Source: JAAGZL01 sp050291365
Lineage (GTDB): Bacteria; Pseudomonadota; Gammaproteobacteria; Chromatiales; Chromatiaceae
NCBI GenBank assembly: GCA_050291365.1
Contig: JBNKJS010000025.1
Location: 1-64,000 of the forward strand
Reading direction: 5' to 3'
Length of the DNA stretch: 64,000 nucleotides
Shown here in pieces: positions 51,652-59,653 of the stretch. A program made the position numbers and the translations under genes. Within the stretch, counting starts at the first letter, position 1. Every line of letters begins with the position of its first letter. The notes below the pieces were generated by a model that saw only the letters and a program-made list of their open reading frames with translations, was not told the origin of the DNA and searched no databases.

Positions 51652-51902
51652 CCTAATCCGACAACCCCTCTATAAATCCCCCTCCATTTATCCCCTCGCC
51701 CCTGGGGGAGAGGGGCAGGGGTGAGGGGGAAATAGCTGAAGTAAGAGGAAGAGCGGACCTAATCCGACACCCCCTCTATAAATCCCCTCCATTTATCCCC
51801 TCGCCCCTGGGGGACGACTCCAGGGATGGAGGAGGTAGAACGAAGTTCGGAACCAGAGTCGAGAGGGGCAGGGGTGAGGGGGGAAATAGCTGAAGTAAGA
51901 GG
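51652..51902. repeat. Direct repeat of about 106 bp, second copy interrupted
   Basis: Unit 1 (51652-51757) and unit 2 (51758-51902) share CCTAATCCGACA, CCCCTCTATAAATCCCC, CCATTTATCCCCTCGCCCC, GAGGGGCAGGGGTGAGG and AAATAGCTGAAGTAAGAGG in order. Unit 2 carries the 47-bp insert inside its GGGGGA-GAGGGG core; unit 1 shows the empty site. Confidence 0.88.
51815..51861 (+). repeat. 47-bp insert with CGACTC/GAGTCG ends (copy 2)
   Basis: Identical to copy 1 but in the opposite orientation. Comparison with the empty site at about 51701-51711 (CTGGGGGAGAGGGG) shows the exact junction: 47 bp plus one extra A between GGGGGA and GAGGGG. Confidence 0.88.
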
Positions 51903-51954
51903 TTGAGGGGAAGAGCTAAGATTAAGTCACTCAACCCCCTACCCTCTCTAAATA

Positions 51955-54387
51955 TTAGGGCTTTCCAGCCTCCGCCTCTTGGGCCTTAATTTCCTCTAAG
52001 GCCAGCTTGGCCTGCTCCATCCCATCGAACGGCCTTCCCATGCTTAGTGACTCTTCCAGTCTCGCCTTGGCCTCTTTGTTACTGCCAGCTTTTAGGTAGG
52101 CCATACCCAGATGGTAGCTAATATCCGGTATTTTCAGCCCTTTGTCATATGCGCGCTTTAACAAAATAATCGCCTCTTTGTTTTCCCCGCGCATATAACG
52201 AACCCAACCCAGTGTATCCACATAAACCGGGTTTTCGGAAAGAGTAAAATCCTTGGTTAGCTCCAGAGACCTATCAAGATCCTCCTTACCTGGTGTACCA
52301 CGCACCAGCATCATAGCCAGGTTGTTTTTCACTACAACCAGATCAGAACGCTTCGCTAGCAGCTGCTCATAAAGCTCCCGGGCCTCGGCTTCACGGTTGT
52401 TGCCGTCGTACATAGATGCCAGCTCAATGGCCAGTTTTAGATCTTTAGTATTCTGATACCCCTGTTCCAAGATGGTAATGGCCTTGGCGGTATCTTTTTC
52501 AATAAGGCTAAGTTTTGCCAGACTGCTATATGGAACTGCCCATTTGGGATTGATCTCTCTAGCCTTCTTGAATGCAACGGCCGCATCAGCAACACGCTTT
52601 TGAGTGACAAGAATTTCGCCCATCAAATTATAGGCCAGGAAGTTCTCACTATTGTGCGTAATAGCCTGCTGCACCCTCTCCATAGCTTTTTCCGGCTGCT
52701 TAAGCGCTAACCAGCTCTTGGCCACGGCAATCAGCGGTTCAACCGCATTGGGTGAGACCTTCAGAGACCGCTCGAACAGGTCCACACTCTCATTTAACTT
52801 GCCACTGCCCTGAAGAGCCAAACCTTCATAATAGTAACCAGCGGCATTGTTCGGAAGCTTCGCCTGCATCTCCTTTGAGATTTTGGTAACCTCATCCCAT
52901 TTCCTCTGGCCTGTGTATATCTTGGCGATCCCCAGCATAATGCCGGCGTGGTCTGGAGCAAACTTCTGCATCTTCTCAAGTACTGCTATCGCATCATCCG
53001 GCTTTCCGGTCTGCACCAGTAGTTGGGCCAACTCAAAGTTTGCAGCAGCCTCCTGAGGACTAACCTGAATTGCCGCCTCAAGACTCTCACGAGCCAGCGC
53101 TATCTCTTTCTTTGCCAGATGCGCTCTAGCCTTTAGCCTTAGACCCTTTACATGGCCAGGATCTTCCCCCAACAGAGTACGGAGATCGGCAATGCCTTTA
53201 TCCGGGGCTTCAGAAGCAAGAGAGATGGCAGCCCTGGTCAGCAGCGCATCCTTGTTTTTTGGGTCTTCAGCCAGAACACCATCAACCAGAACCACGGCCT
53301 CGTCCAGCTTCTTCTCCATCATCAACAAACCAGCAAGTTTGGTTCTGGCAGCAGCCCCATCCTTCCCGTCCTTGTCTTTATCAGATATGGACTGATAGAT
53401 GCTCCTTGCCTCTTCAACCCGTTTCGTTCCAAGATATACCTTGGCCAGGGCAAACTGAAGCTGGTAGTCGTCAGGATTATCCTTCACAAAACCCTGCAAC
53501 TCCTTTTCTGCCTGCTCCCGGGTTGACTTCTCTTTACCCAGATACTCAACCAGCGCCAGCTTGGCATCGGAACTATCAGGGTTGGCGCTAATGGATTCCC
53601 TCAGCACCTTCAGCGCTTCTGCCTTTTTACCCTTGGCATGATAGTAAACAGCCAGGCGATTGCGATTGGACTGATTATCAGGCTGTATTGCCACCATCTT
53701 CCGCAGTAGCTCAGCCGTGCCCTCACTATTGCCCGATTTCTCATACATACGCGCCAGCAAGAGATGAATACCCATATGCTTGGGATTCTCCTTCACCCCC
53801 TTCTTAGCCAAGGCTATGGCCTTATCCATATCTCCAACATCGGCATAAAGCGCAGCAAGAAGCGAGACAGCATCCATATTGCCGGAATCCACCTTTACCG
53901 CTGCCTCCACATCCCGAACCGCATCCTCCTTGTTGCCCATACGGGCCTTGGCCAGGCCCTTGAGGACCATTGCGGCAGCATCTCCCGGCTTCTGCACCAG
54001 CACCTTATCAGCGGCCTCAATAGCCTTCTCTGGCGACCCGCTCATGGCGTACAGGCGACCCAAATGGGTCAACGCCCCCACATGGTTAGGGTTCAGCTCA
54101 ACGGCCCGCAGAAACAGCGCATAGGCCTGGCGCCAGTTCTGCTCCTTCTCCATAATCAGCCCGAACATATAGTGCCCCTCAGCATCCTTGGGGTCGATCT
54201 GCAGTACATTCTTGAACTCAAGCTTGGCCTTTACATAGTTGCCCTGTTCGTAGAGCTCCATTCCACGCTCAAAATACTTGGCTTTCCGGTCCTCCGCGCC
54301 ACCGCATGCGGTCAACAGTTGCACCATGGATACAATCAACAAAATGGACAGTAGGGGTTTGAAACGTAAATTCCTTGTTATGAACAC
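51955..54387 (-). CDS. PrsT-like TPR repeat lipoprotein of the PEP-CTERM system
   Basis: A large lipoprotein, about 810 residues from GTG 54387 (GAGG five bases upstream). It has a lipoprotein signal (PLLSILLIVSMVQLLTAC, lipobox LTAC) and then some twenty TPR units from FERGMELYEQGNYVKAKLEFKNVLQIDPKDAEGHYMFGLIMEKEQNWRQAYALFLRAVELNP to the end, with IKAQEAEAGKP as tail. This architecture matches the PEP-CTERM/exosortase-associated TPR lipoprotein family (PrsT) found beside exopolysaccharide loci. It probably organises polymer export or assembly at the outer membrane. The name is by architecture and context, so I give no symbol. Confidence 0.85.
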   Translation of the reverse strand: MFITRNLRFKPLLSILLIVSMVQLLTACGGAEDRKAKYFERGMELYEQGNYVKAKLEFKNVLQIDPKDAEGHYMFGLIMEKEQNWRQAYALFLRAVELNPNHVGALTHLGRLYAMSGSPEKAIEAADKVLVQKPGDAAAMVLKGLAKARMGNKEDAVRDVEAAVKVDSGNMDAVSLLAALYADVGDMDKAIALAKKGVKENPKHMGIHLLLARMYEKSGNSEGTAELLRKMVAIQPDNQSNRNRLAVYYHAKGKKAEALKVLRESISANPDSSDAKLALVEYLGKEKSTREQAEKELQGFVKDNPDDYQLQFALAKVYLGTKRVEEARSIYQSISDKDKDGKDGAAARTKLAGLLMMEKKLDEAVVLVDGVLAEDPKNKDALLTRAAISLASEAPDKGIADLRTLLGEDPGHVKGLRLKARAHLAKKEIALARESLEAAIQVSPQEAAANFELAQLLVQTGKPDDAIAVLEKMQKFAPDHAGIMLGIAKIYTGQRKWDEVTKISKEMQAKLPNNAAGYYYEGLALQGSGKLNESVDLFERSLKVSPNAVEPLIAVAKSWLALKQPEKAMERVQQAITHNSENFLAYNLMGEILVTQKRVADAAVAFKKAREINPKWAVPYSSLAKLSLIEKDTAKAITILEQGYQNTKDLKLAIELASMYDGNNREAEARELYEQLLAKRSDLVVVKNNLAMMLVRGTPGKEDLDRSLELTKDFTLSENPVYVDTLGWVRYMRGENKEAIILLKRAYDKGLKIPDISYHLGMAYLKAGSNKEAKARLEESLSMGRPFDGMEQAKLALEEIKAQEAEAGKP

Positions 54388-54652
54388 ACCAGCACCTCGC
54401 AAGTAGATTTAGGATAAATATTGAGCCATTACTAATTATTAGGAAACATGATCTTGATCTAACCCTGTACAGGTAAAATCAAGTAACCCTTTGAATTCAC
54501 TTAATCCTTGTCTTTACTGACTTCCCAAAATGGCATTTTAAAGAAGGACACTAACAGAACCGGCATTATAGCAACCTAATTATTGGGCCGTCTAACATTA
54601 GGGCACCCCTAGTCAACACGCCAATCCGTCACTATGGTGCTTGACCACACCC

Positions 54653-54732
54653 GTAGGTGCCCACTCCTGTGGGCGATATATAGCCCGAACAATCAACGAG
54701 CCTGCTATTCGCCCAGGGGACTGGGCTCCTAC
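54653..54732. repeat. REP-like palindrome (TGTAGGAGCCC family)
   Basis: The left arm GTAGGTGCCCACTCCTGTGG and right arm CCAGGGGACTGGGCTCCTAC form an imperfect inverted repeat about 80 bp long, with GGGCGA/TCGCCC inner arms. Confidence 0.85.
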
Positions 54733-54884
54733 AAACTCTTTCTAGCCCCCATGCACCAGCGTAGAAACGAGGCAAATGGAATAATATGATCGGGTAGACA
54801 CTACTCAAGACATCGAATACAAACTTTCATCGATTGCCAGTCAACAATTCAGTAGCGCGGTGTTAGTATTGAGTCTATAAATTA

Positions 54885-54996
54885 AGGAACATCTGATTAA
54901 TCCGTCATTCCGGCGAAGGCCGGAATCTATCTGTTTGATTTTCCTGGATACCGGCATACGCCGGGATGACGAAAAAAGAACAAATCAGAGCTTCCC
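54885..54996. repeat. MITE-like element with CGTCATTCCGG core (copy B)
   Basis: Ends AAGGAACATCTGATTAA and (inverted) AGGGAAGCTCTGATTTG are terminal inverted repeats bordered by TA. The inner arms CCGTCATTCCGGCG and CGCCGGGATGACG match copy A at 48182-48316. It lies in the presumed promoter region of gmd. Confidence 0.82.
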
Positions 54997-55034
54997 TAGA
55001 TATCTAGCAACTCTATAAGGCACAAAGGAAAATA

Positions 55035-56123
55035 ATGGCAAAAGTCGCATTGATTACTGGTGTTACTGGTCAGGATGGAGCATATCTCTCTGAGTTTCTT
55101 CTGGAGAAGGGGTATGAGGTACATGGCATCAAACGTCGCGCCTCCTCATTCAACACAGATCGAATTGATCATCTCTACCAGGACCCACATGAGAAGGGGC
55201 GTAGATTCACCCTGCACTATGGAGACCTCTCCGACTCTATGAATCTGGTGCGCATCATCCAACAAATTGAACCGGACGAGATATACAACCTCGGCGCCCA
55301 AAGCCATGTAGCGGTCTCATTCGAAAGCCCGGAATATACGGCAGATACTGTTGGACTCGGGGCCTTGCGTATTCTGGATGCAATCCGCATCTCTGGTCTG
55401 GAAAAGAAGACGCGCTATTATCAGGCATCAACTTCCGAACTCTACGGCATGGTACAGGAGGTCCCGCAGAAGGAGACCACCCCATTCTATCCGCGCTCAC
55501 CCTATGCCGCAGCCAAACTCTACGCTTACTGGATAACGGTCAACTACCGTGAGGCCTACGGCATGTACGCCTGTAACGGCATACTGTTCAACCATGAATC
55601 ACCAGTTAGAGGTGAAACCTTCGTAACCCGCAAGATTACGCGGGCACTATCCCGTATCCATTTGGGCCTGCAGGACTGTCTCTATCTAGGAAACCTAAAT
55701 GCACTACGTGATTGGGGGCATGCCAAGGACTTCGTCGAAATGCAGTGGCTTATGCTACAACAGGACGAACCGGAGGACTTCTGCATCGCCACTGGCGTGC
55801 AATATTCCGTGCGTGATTTCGTCAATGCCGCATATGATCATCTCGGCAAAAAGATACGCTGGGAAGGAGAAGGTGTTGATGAAAAGGGTTATGACTCGGA
55901 AACCGGACAATGCATTGTTCAAGTAGACCCAAGATATTTCAGGCCAACAGAGGTGGAAACACTGCTAGGTGACCCTACCAAGGCCAAAGAAAAACTGGGA
56001 TGGGTGCCAAAGATAACCTTCGAAGAGATGGTGCATGAGATGATGGAGAGTGACCTCAATATGGCGGAGAGAGATGCCCTGGTCAGAGAACACGGCTACA
56101 AGGCCTATGACTACAACGAATGA
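55035..56123 (+). CDS. gmd: GDP-mannose 4,6-dehydratase
   Basis: Converts GDP-mannose to GDP-4-keto-6-deoxy-mannose, the precursor of GDP-L-fucose and related sugars. The 362-residue short-chain dehydrogenase has the NADP loop ITGVTGQDGAYLSEFLLEKGYEVHGIKRR, catalytic STSELYGMVQEVPQKE and YxxxK in SPYAAAKLYAYW, plus FNHESPVRGETFVTRK. Length is typical. It is the first gene of the polysaccharide cluster on this strand and is followed by fcl, the next enzyme of the pathway. Confidence 0.98.
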   Translation: MAKVALITGVTGQDGAYLSEFLLEKGYEVHGIKRRASSFNTDRIDHLYQDPHEKGRRFTLHYGDLSDSMNLVRIIQQIEPDEIYNLGAQSHVAVSFESPEYTADTVGLGALRILDAIRISGLEKKTRYYQASTSELYGMVQEVPQKETTPFYPRSPYAAAKLYAYWITVNYREAYGMYACNGILFNHESPVRGETFVTRKITRALSRIHLGLQDCLYLGNLNALRDWGHAKDFVEMQWLMLQQDEPEDFCIATGVQYSVRDFVNAAYDHLGKKIRWEGEGVDEKGYDSETGQCIVQVDPRYFRPTEVETLLGDPTKAKEKLGWVPKITFEEMVHEMMESDLNMAERDALVREHGYKAYDYNE

Positions 56124-56149
56124 TGTTGTGGCCCTGCAAAATAGTTCGC

Positions 56150-56240
56150 CATCCTGCGGCCACAAGCAATTGTCATCCCGCGGCCACAAGAAACCGACAT
56201 CCTGCGGCCCCCACAAATCGTCATCCCGACGCATACCGGG
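56150..56240. repeat. 24-bp tandem repeat between gmd and fcl
   Basis: Three 24-bp units (56150-56173, 56174-56197, 56198-56221), each starting CATCC(T/C)GCGGCC, then a decayed fourth that runs into a CGTCATTCCGG-type segment (to about 56290). There are no unique spacers, so this is not a CRISPR array. Confidence 0.8.
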
Positions 56241-56309
56241 TACTATTTCGTCATTCCGGACGAAGCAGAGCGAAGATCCGGAATCCAGGAAATGCAAAAT
56301 AGAACCGTC

Positions 56310-57260
56310 ATGAACAAAGACTGTAAAATCTATATAGCCGGACACCGAGGACTCGTAGGCTCAGCTATTGTGCGACAACTGGAGAACAGGTGTTTCAACA
56401 ACCTGGTCACCAGAACTCATAAAGAACTGGATCTGACAGAACAAGAACAGGTCAGGTCGTTTTTCGCAAAAGAGAAACCAGAGTACGTAATACTCGCCGC
56501 AGCCAAGGTTGGCGGCATCCACGCCAACAACACCTATCCAGCCGAGTTCATCTATCAGAACCTGATGATAGAATCGAATATTATTGATGCGGCCTATCGC
56601 AATGGGGTTGAGCGACTACTGTTTCTGGGTAGCTCATGCATCTACCCCAAGGCAGTAGAACAGCCAATGCGCGAAGACGCACTTCTGACTGGTGTTCTCG
56701 AACCTACCAATGAGCCATACGCCATAGCAAAGATTGCAGGAATCAAGCTATGCGAATCCTACAACCGGCAATATGGAACCGACTACCGCTCGGTGATGCC
56801 CACAAACCTATATGGCCCTGGCGACAACTTCCATTCGGAAAACTCCCACGTTATTCCAGCGCTAATGCGGCGCTTTCATGAAGCCAAGATAAACGGAGAT
56901 AGCGAAGTAGTGATATGGGGTAGCGGCAACCCCAAACGTGAGTTTCTACATGTGGACGACATGGCGGCCGCATCCCTGTTTGTACTAGAGCTTGACCAGG
57001 CAACATATCAACAAAACACGCAACCAATGCTCTCCCATATAAATGTAGGCTCAGGAGTTGATTGCACCATTCGAGAACTTGCTGAGATTATGAAAGACGT
57101 TGTTGGCTTTCAGGGCAAGTTGGTCTTTGATGCGTCTAAACCTGATGGCACACCAAGAAAACTTATGGATGTTTCGCGCTTGCGTGCGCTTGGTTGGGAA
57201 TATTCGATATCGCTAAAGGATGGCTTGAAAACCACCTATGAGTGGTATCTTAATAACTAA
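56310..57260 (+). CDS. fcl: GDP-L-fucose synthase
   Basis: Bifunctional epimerase/reductase that completes GDP-L-fucose from the Gmd product. The 316 residues from ATG 56310 (MNKDCKIYIAGHRGLVGSAIVRQL) contain the NADP loop, LGSSCIYPK, the YxxxK motif in PYAIAKIAG, PTNLYGPGDNFHSENSHVIPALMRRFHEA and REFLHVDDMA. The ATG at 56292 adds six residues and has no better ribosome binding site. A repeat-filled spacer separates it from gmd. Confidence 0.96.
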   Translation: MNKDCKIYIAGHRGLVGSAIVRQLENRCFNNLVTRTHKELDLTEQEQVRSFFAKEKPEYVILAAAKVGGIHANNTYPAEFIYQNLMIESNIIDAAYRNGVERLLFLGSSCIYPKAVEQPMREDALLTGVLEPTNEPYAIAKIAGIKLCESYNRQYGTDYRSVMPTNLYGPGDNFHSENSHVIPALMRRFHEAKINGDSEVVIWGSGNPKREFLHVDDMAAASLFVLELDQATYQQNTQPMLSHINVGSGVDCTIRELAEIMKDVVGFQGKLVFDASKPDGTPRKLMDVSRLRALGWEYSISLKDGLKTTYEWYLNN

Positions 57261-57359
57261 CTGTGACAGCTGATCTAAATAGCCTTACCTTTGCCTCCCC
57301 AGAAAACCAACAGCTGAAACAAACCCAGCAGACCAGATAAGTGAATATGCGCACGCTTA

Positions 57360-58115
57360 TTATAAAGAAAATTTACTTTTAAGCACCTTTAGCATAAAGA
57401 GCGGATTTGAAATGAAATTACGCCGCCACAACCGTCCTGGTTCCTGTATAAGTCGAGGCAGCCATTCAAGTCCTACTTTTTGGAAAAACGGATGTGAACG
57501 CTTAATATTGCCCACATAAAAATCAAACACAGCACCGATGGCCCCTAGAAAGTTAACATCCAGTTTCTCCCTATTCTGATATATCCATTTCTCCTGCTTA
57601 GGCGCAGTCATTCCAATCCATAACACATGCGGCTTGAAATCATTAACTGCTTCGATCATCCGTTGATTATCCTCATCTGAGAACTCTTGTTTAAAAGGCG
57701 GTGAATATGTGGCCACTTCAATATGTGGATAGTCCACTGCAGCTTTCGACTCTATCTTTGCTAAAGTCTCCTCAGATGACCCAAGAAAAAACACCCTACA
57801 CCCACTCTCCTTATTAAGCGCCGCCATCAGTCCATAAAAGATATCGCTACCTGTAATCCGCTCTCGGATAGAGCCGCCCAATATTTTTGATGCTATTACT
57901 ACCCCAACACCATCAGGAGTTACTAAGTCTGCACTCTTAATTGATTCACTGAAATAATCATCTGAGCCTGCAACAACAAGTGAATGCGGATTAGCGCATA
58001 CGAAATACTTACCTTTCGCACCAGAACCTATCCAAGAGGCAATTCTGGCAACGCAATCCACTTGACTGTCAGTGGATACTGGATACCCAATTATCGCTTC
58101 GCTTTTAGAGCTCAT
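57360..58115 (-). CDS. WecG/TagA/CpsF family glycosyltransferase
   Basis: A 251-residue transferase of the family that adds the second sugar onto an undecaprenyl-linked precursor. Landmarks: VCANPHSLVVAGSDDYFSESI, ADLVTPDGVGVVIASKILG (with the conserved Asp), RVFFLGSSEETLAKIE, VLWIGMTAPKQEKWIYQNREKL, and GAIGAVFDFYVGNIKRSHPFFQKVGLEWLPRLIQEP. All are typical. The donor cannot be read from sequence. ATG 58115 is chosen. It is the last gene of the minus-strand half of the polysaccharide cluster, converging with fcl. Confidence 0.92.
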   Translation of the reverse strand: MSSKSEAIIGYPVSTDSQVDCVARIASWIGSGAKGKYFVCANPHSLVVAGSDDYFSESIKSADLVTPDGVGVVIASKILGGSIRERITGSDIFYGLMAALNKESGCRVFFLGSSEETLAKIESKAAVDYPHIEVATYSPPFKQEFSDEDNQRMIEAVNDFKPHVLWIGMTAPKQEKWIYQNREKLDVNFLGAIGAVFDFYVGNIKRSHPFFQKVGLEWLPRLIQEPGRLWRRNFISNPLFMLKVLKSKFSL

Positions 58116-58162
58116 TATTCTATGCAATTCCTAATATCATTATCCAATTATTTGAATGTGCG

Positions 58163-59617
58163 TTAAGCCTTTTTTTGCCTTACCAGATCAATAACTTCCA
58201 TTGCTGTTTCTTTATAGCGTAACTGCAACAAAGCATAGAAGAGCACCGCTGAGATCCCCACCGATATCACCAGATCCCAAACTACCGGCATCTTATCAAA
58301 AGAATAATTTGTAACCATTAAAATCCCATATAGAATTAAACCAAACAATATAGGACCAACTACCTGCCTTGCATATTCAGCTATACGAAGACCCAGAATA
58401 CGAAAAGCAATTAATTGAGTAATAGCAAAAACCAAAGGATATGCAACCAACCAAGCCACCGCTACTCCTGCCAATCCATTTGTAATTGCACCTATATAGA
58501 ATCCCAATGATAGAACTACTAACTGAAAAATATTTATCCAGATATTTATTTCAGGTCTACCAATAGCATTGATTGCTAGGGGGCCTTGTGGAGATAGTAT
58601 TTTAATACCACCGACAAATGCCATGGCTGCAAGCACTTCAACACCAGCACTCCATTGCGTACCAAATGCAATAACAATAATCTGGTCTGATTTCGCTGAA
58701 ATCCCAAGAAGAACAGGGAAAACAACAATCGATAAAACTTTTGTTATCTTAAGAAATATGCGATTAAGTGTATTTCTGTCTTCCTGATAGCGAGAAAAGA
58801 GTGGATATATAATGCGATTCGAGAATAGTACAAAAACAGACCATATCTGCTGCACTACTTGCCTACCAATTGAATATATACCAAGCAGCTCAGTACCTAG
58901 CAGCTTACCAACTAATATTGTGTCTATTTGATTTTGAAAATACCAAATCAAACGACTAGCTGTTATTTTGAACCCAAAGTCTATGATCGGCCTAATATGC
59001 TTATGACTATAAAAAAGCTTTGGGCTCCATGATGCCTTGTAAAATGAGTATACAGCAATCATTGCACGAGAAATGATATAGCCATATACAAGACTCCAAA
59101 CACCAAAACCTAAGTAAACCAATGCGATTGAGACTATAGCTCTGACCAATCCAGCAATAACCTCAATCCTACCTACAAGGTCCATCGCAAGATTACGCGA
59201 CAACAATCCAGTGCCAATAATATGCAACGGCATTAAGAATAACAAAATAGAAACCACTCTTAGCAAATCGATTAGATCTTTCTCGCCAAAAAGAGCAGCC
59301 AAAGAAGGGGATAAAAACCAAGTAACAATATAGGCTGTTAAAAACAACACACACAAAAACCAAAAACTGCTGTTTAAAGTTTTTTCTTCCAACTCGGGAA
59401 ATTGAATAATCGCATGCAATATTCCAGCATCTACAAAGTTGTCTAGAAACTGCATATATAGCAGACACAGGGTTATGAGCCCGATATCTTTTGGGGCCAA
59501 CAAACGGGCCACAACAACCATAGTAACCAATGTTAGAGCCTGATTAACAAACTTGGCTGCAGCCGTCCATGTGATAGCACGACCAACTTTATTTTTTACA
59601 TTTGAGTTACTATGCAA
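58163..59617 (-). CDS. Oligosaccharide flippase (Wzx-like)
   Basis: Polytopic membrane protein of the MOP/Polysacc_synt_3 type, 484 residues with about 14 hydrophobic helices. N-terminal motif: KVGRAITWTAAAKFVNQALTLVTMVVVARLLAPKDIGLITLCLLYMQFLDNFVDAGI. It moves lipid-linked oligosaccharide units across the inner membrane before polymerisation. It is adjacent to a WecG-type transferase and upstream of it on the same strand, so they are probably co-transcribed. A polymerase and chain-length regulator are not in the window. Confidence 0.92.
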   Translation of the reverse strand: MHSNSNVKNKVGRAITWTAAAKFVNQALTLVTMVVVARLLAPKDIGLITLCLLYMQFLDNFVDAGILHAIIQFPELEEKTLNSSFWFLCVLFLTAYIVTWFLSPSLAALFGEKDLIDLLRVVSILLFLMPLHIIGTGLLSRNLAMDLVGRIEVIAGLVRAIVSIALVYLGFGVWSLVYGYIISRAMIAVYSFYKASWSPKLFYSHKHIRPIIDFGFKITASRLIWYFQNQIDTILVGKLLGTELLGIYSIGRQVVQQIWSVFVLFSNRIIYPLFSRYQEDRNTLNRIFLKITKVLSIVVFPVLLGISAKSDQIIVIAFGTQWSAGVEVLAAMAFVGGIKILSPQGPLAINAIGRPEINIWINIFQLVVLSLGFYIGAITNGLAGVAVAWLVAYPLVFAITQLIAFRILGLRIAEYARQVVGPILFGLILYGILMVTNYSFDKMPVVWDLVISVGISAVLFYALLQLRYKETAMEVIDLVRQKKA

Positions 59618-59653
59618 TTTTAATCATCACAGAAAATAAAAAATAACAGACTG

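Larger units (their letters stand above)
51277..51954. other. Repeat-dense spacer (678 bp)
   Basis: No gene is supported. It holds several CCCTCACCC...CTCTCCCC/GGGGAGAGGGG hairpin elements, a 106-bp direct repeat (51652-51757 and, with an insert, 51758-51902), and two identical 47-bp inserts in opposite orientation (51524-51570 and 51815-51861). The protein-like frame on the minus strand is a repeat artefact. Confidence 0.85.
54388..55034. other. Spacer between TPR lipoprotein and gmd (647 bp)
   Basis: No gene is visible. It contains a TGTAGGAGCCC-family palindrome (54653-54732) and a MITE-like element (54885-54996) that ends 38 bases before gmd. The promoters of the two divergent genes must lie here; none was clear enough to annotate. 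Confidence 0.7.

Noticed and set aside
53764..54354. 196-codon plus-strand frame opposite the TPR lipoprotein
   Set aside because: Antisense shadow of a repetitive TPR coding region.
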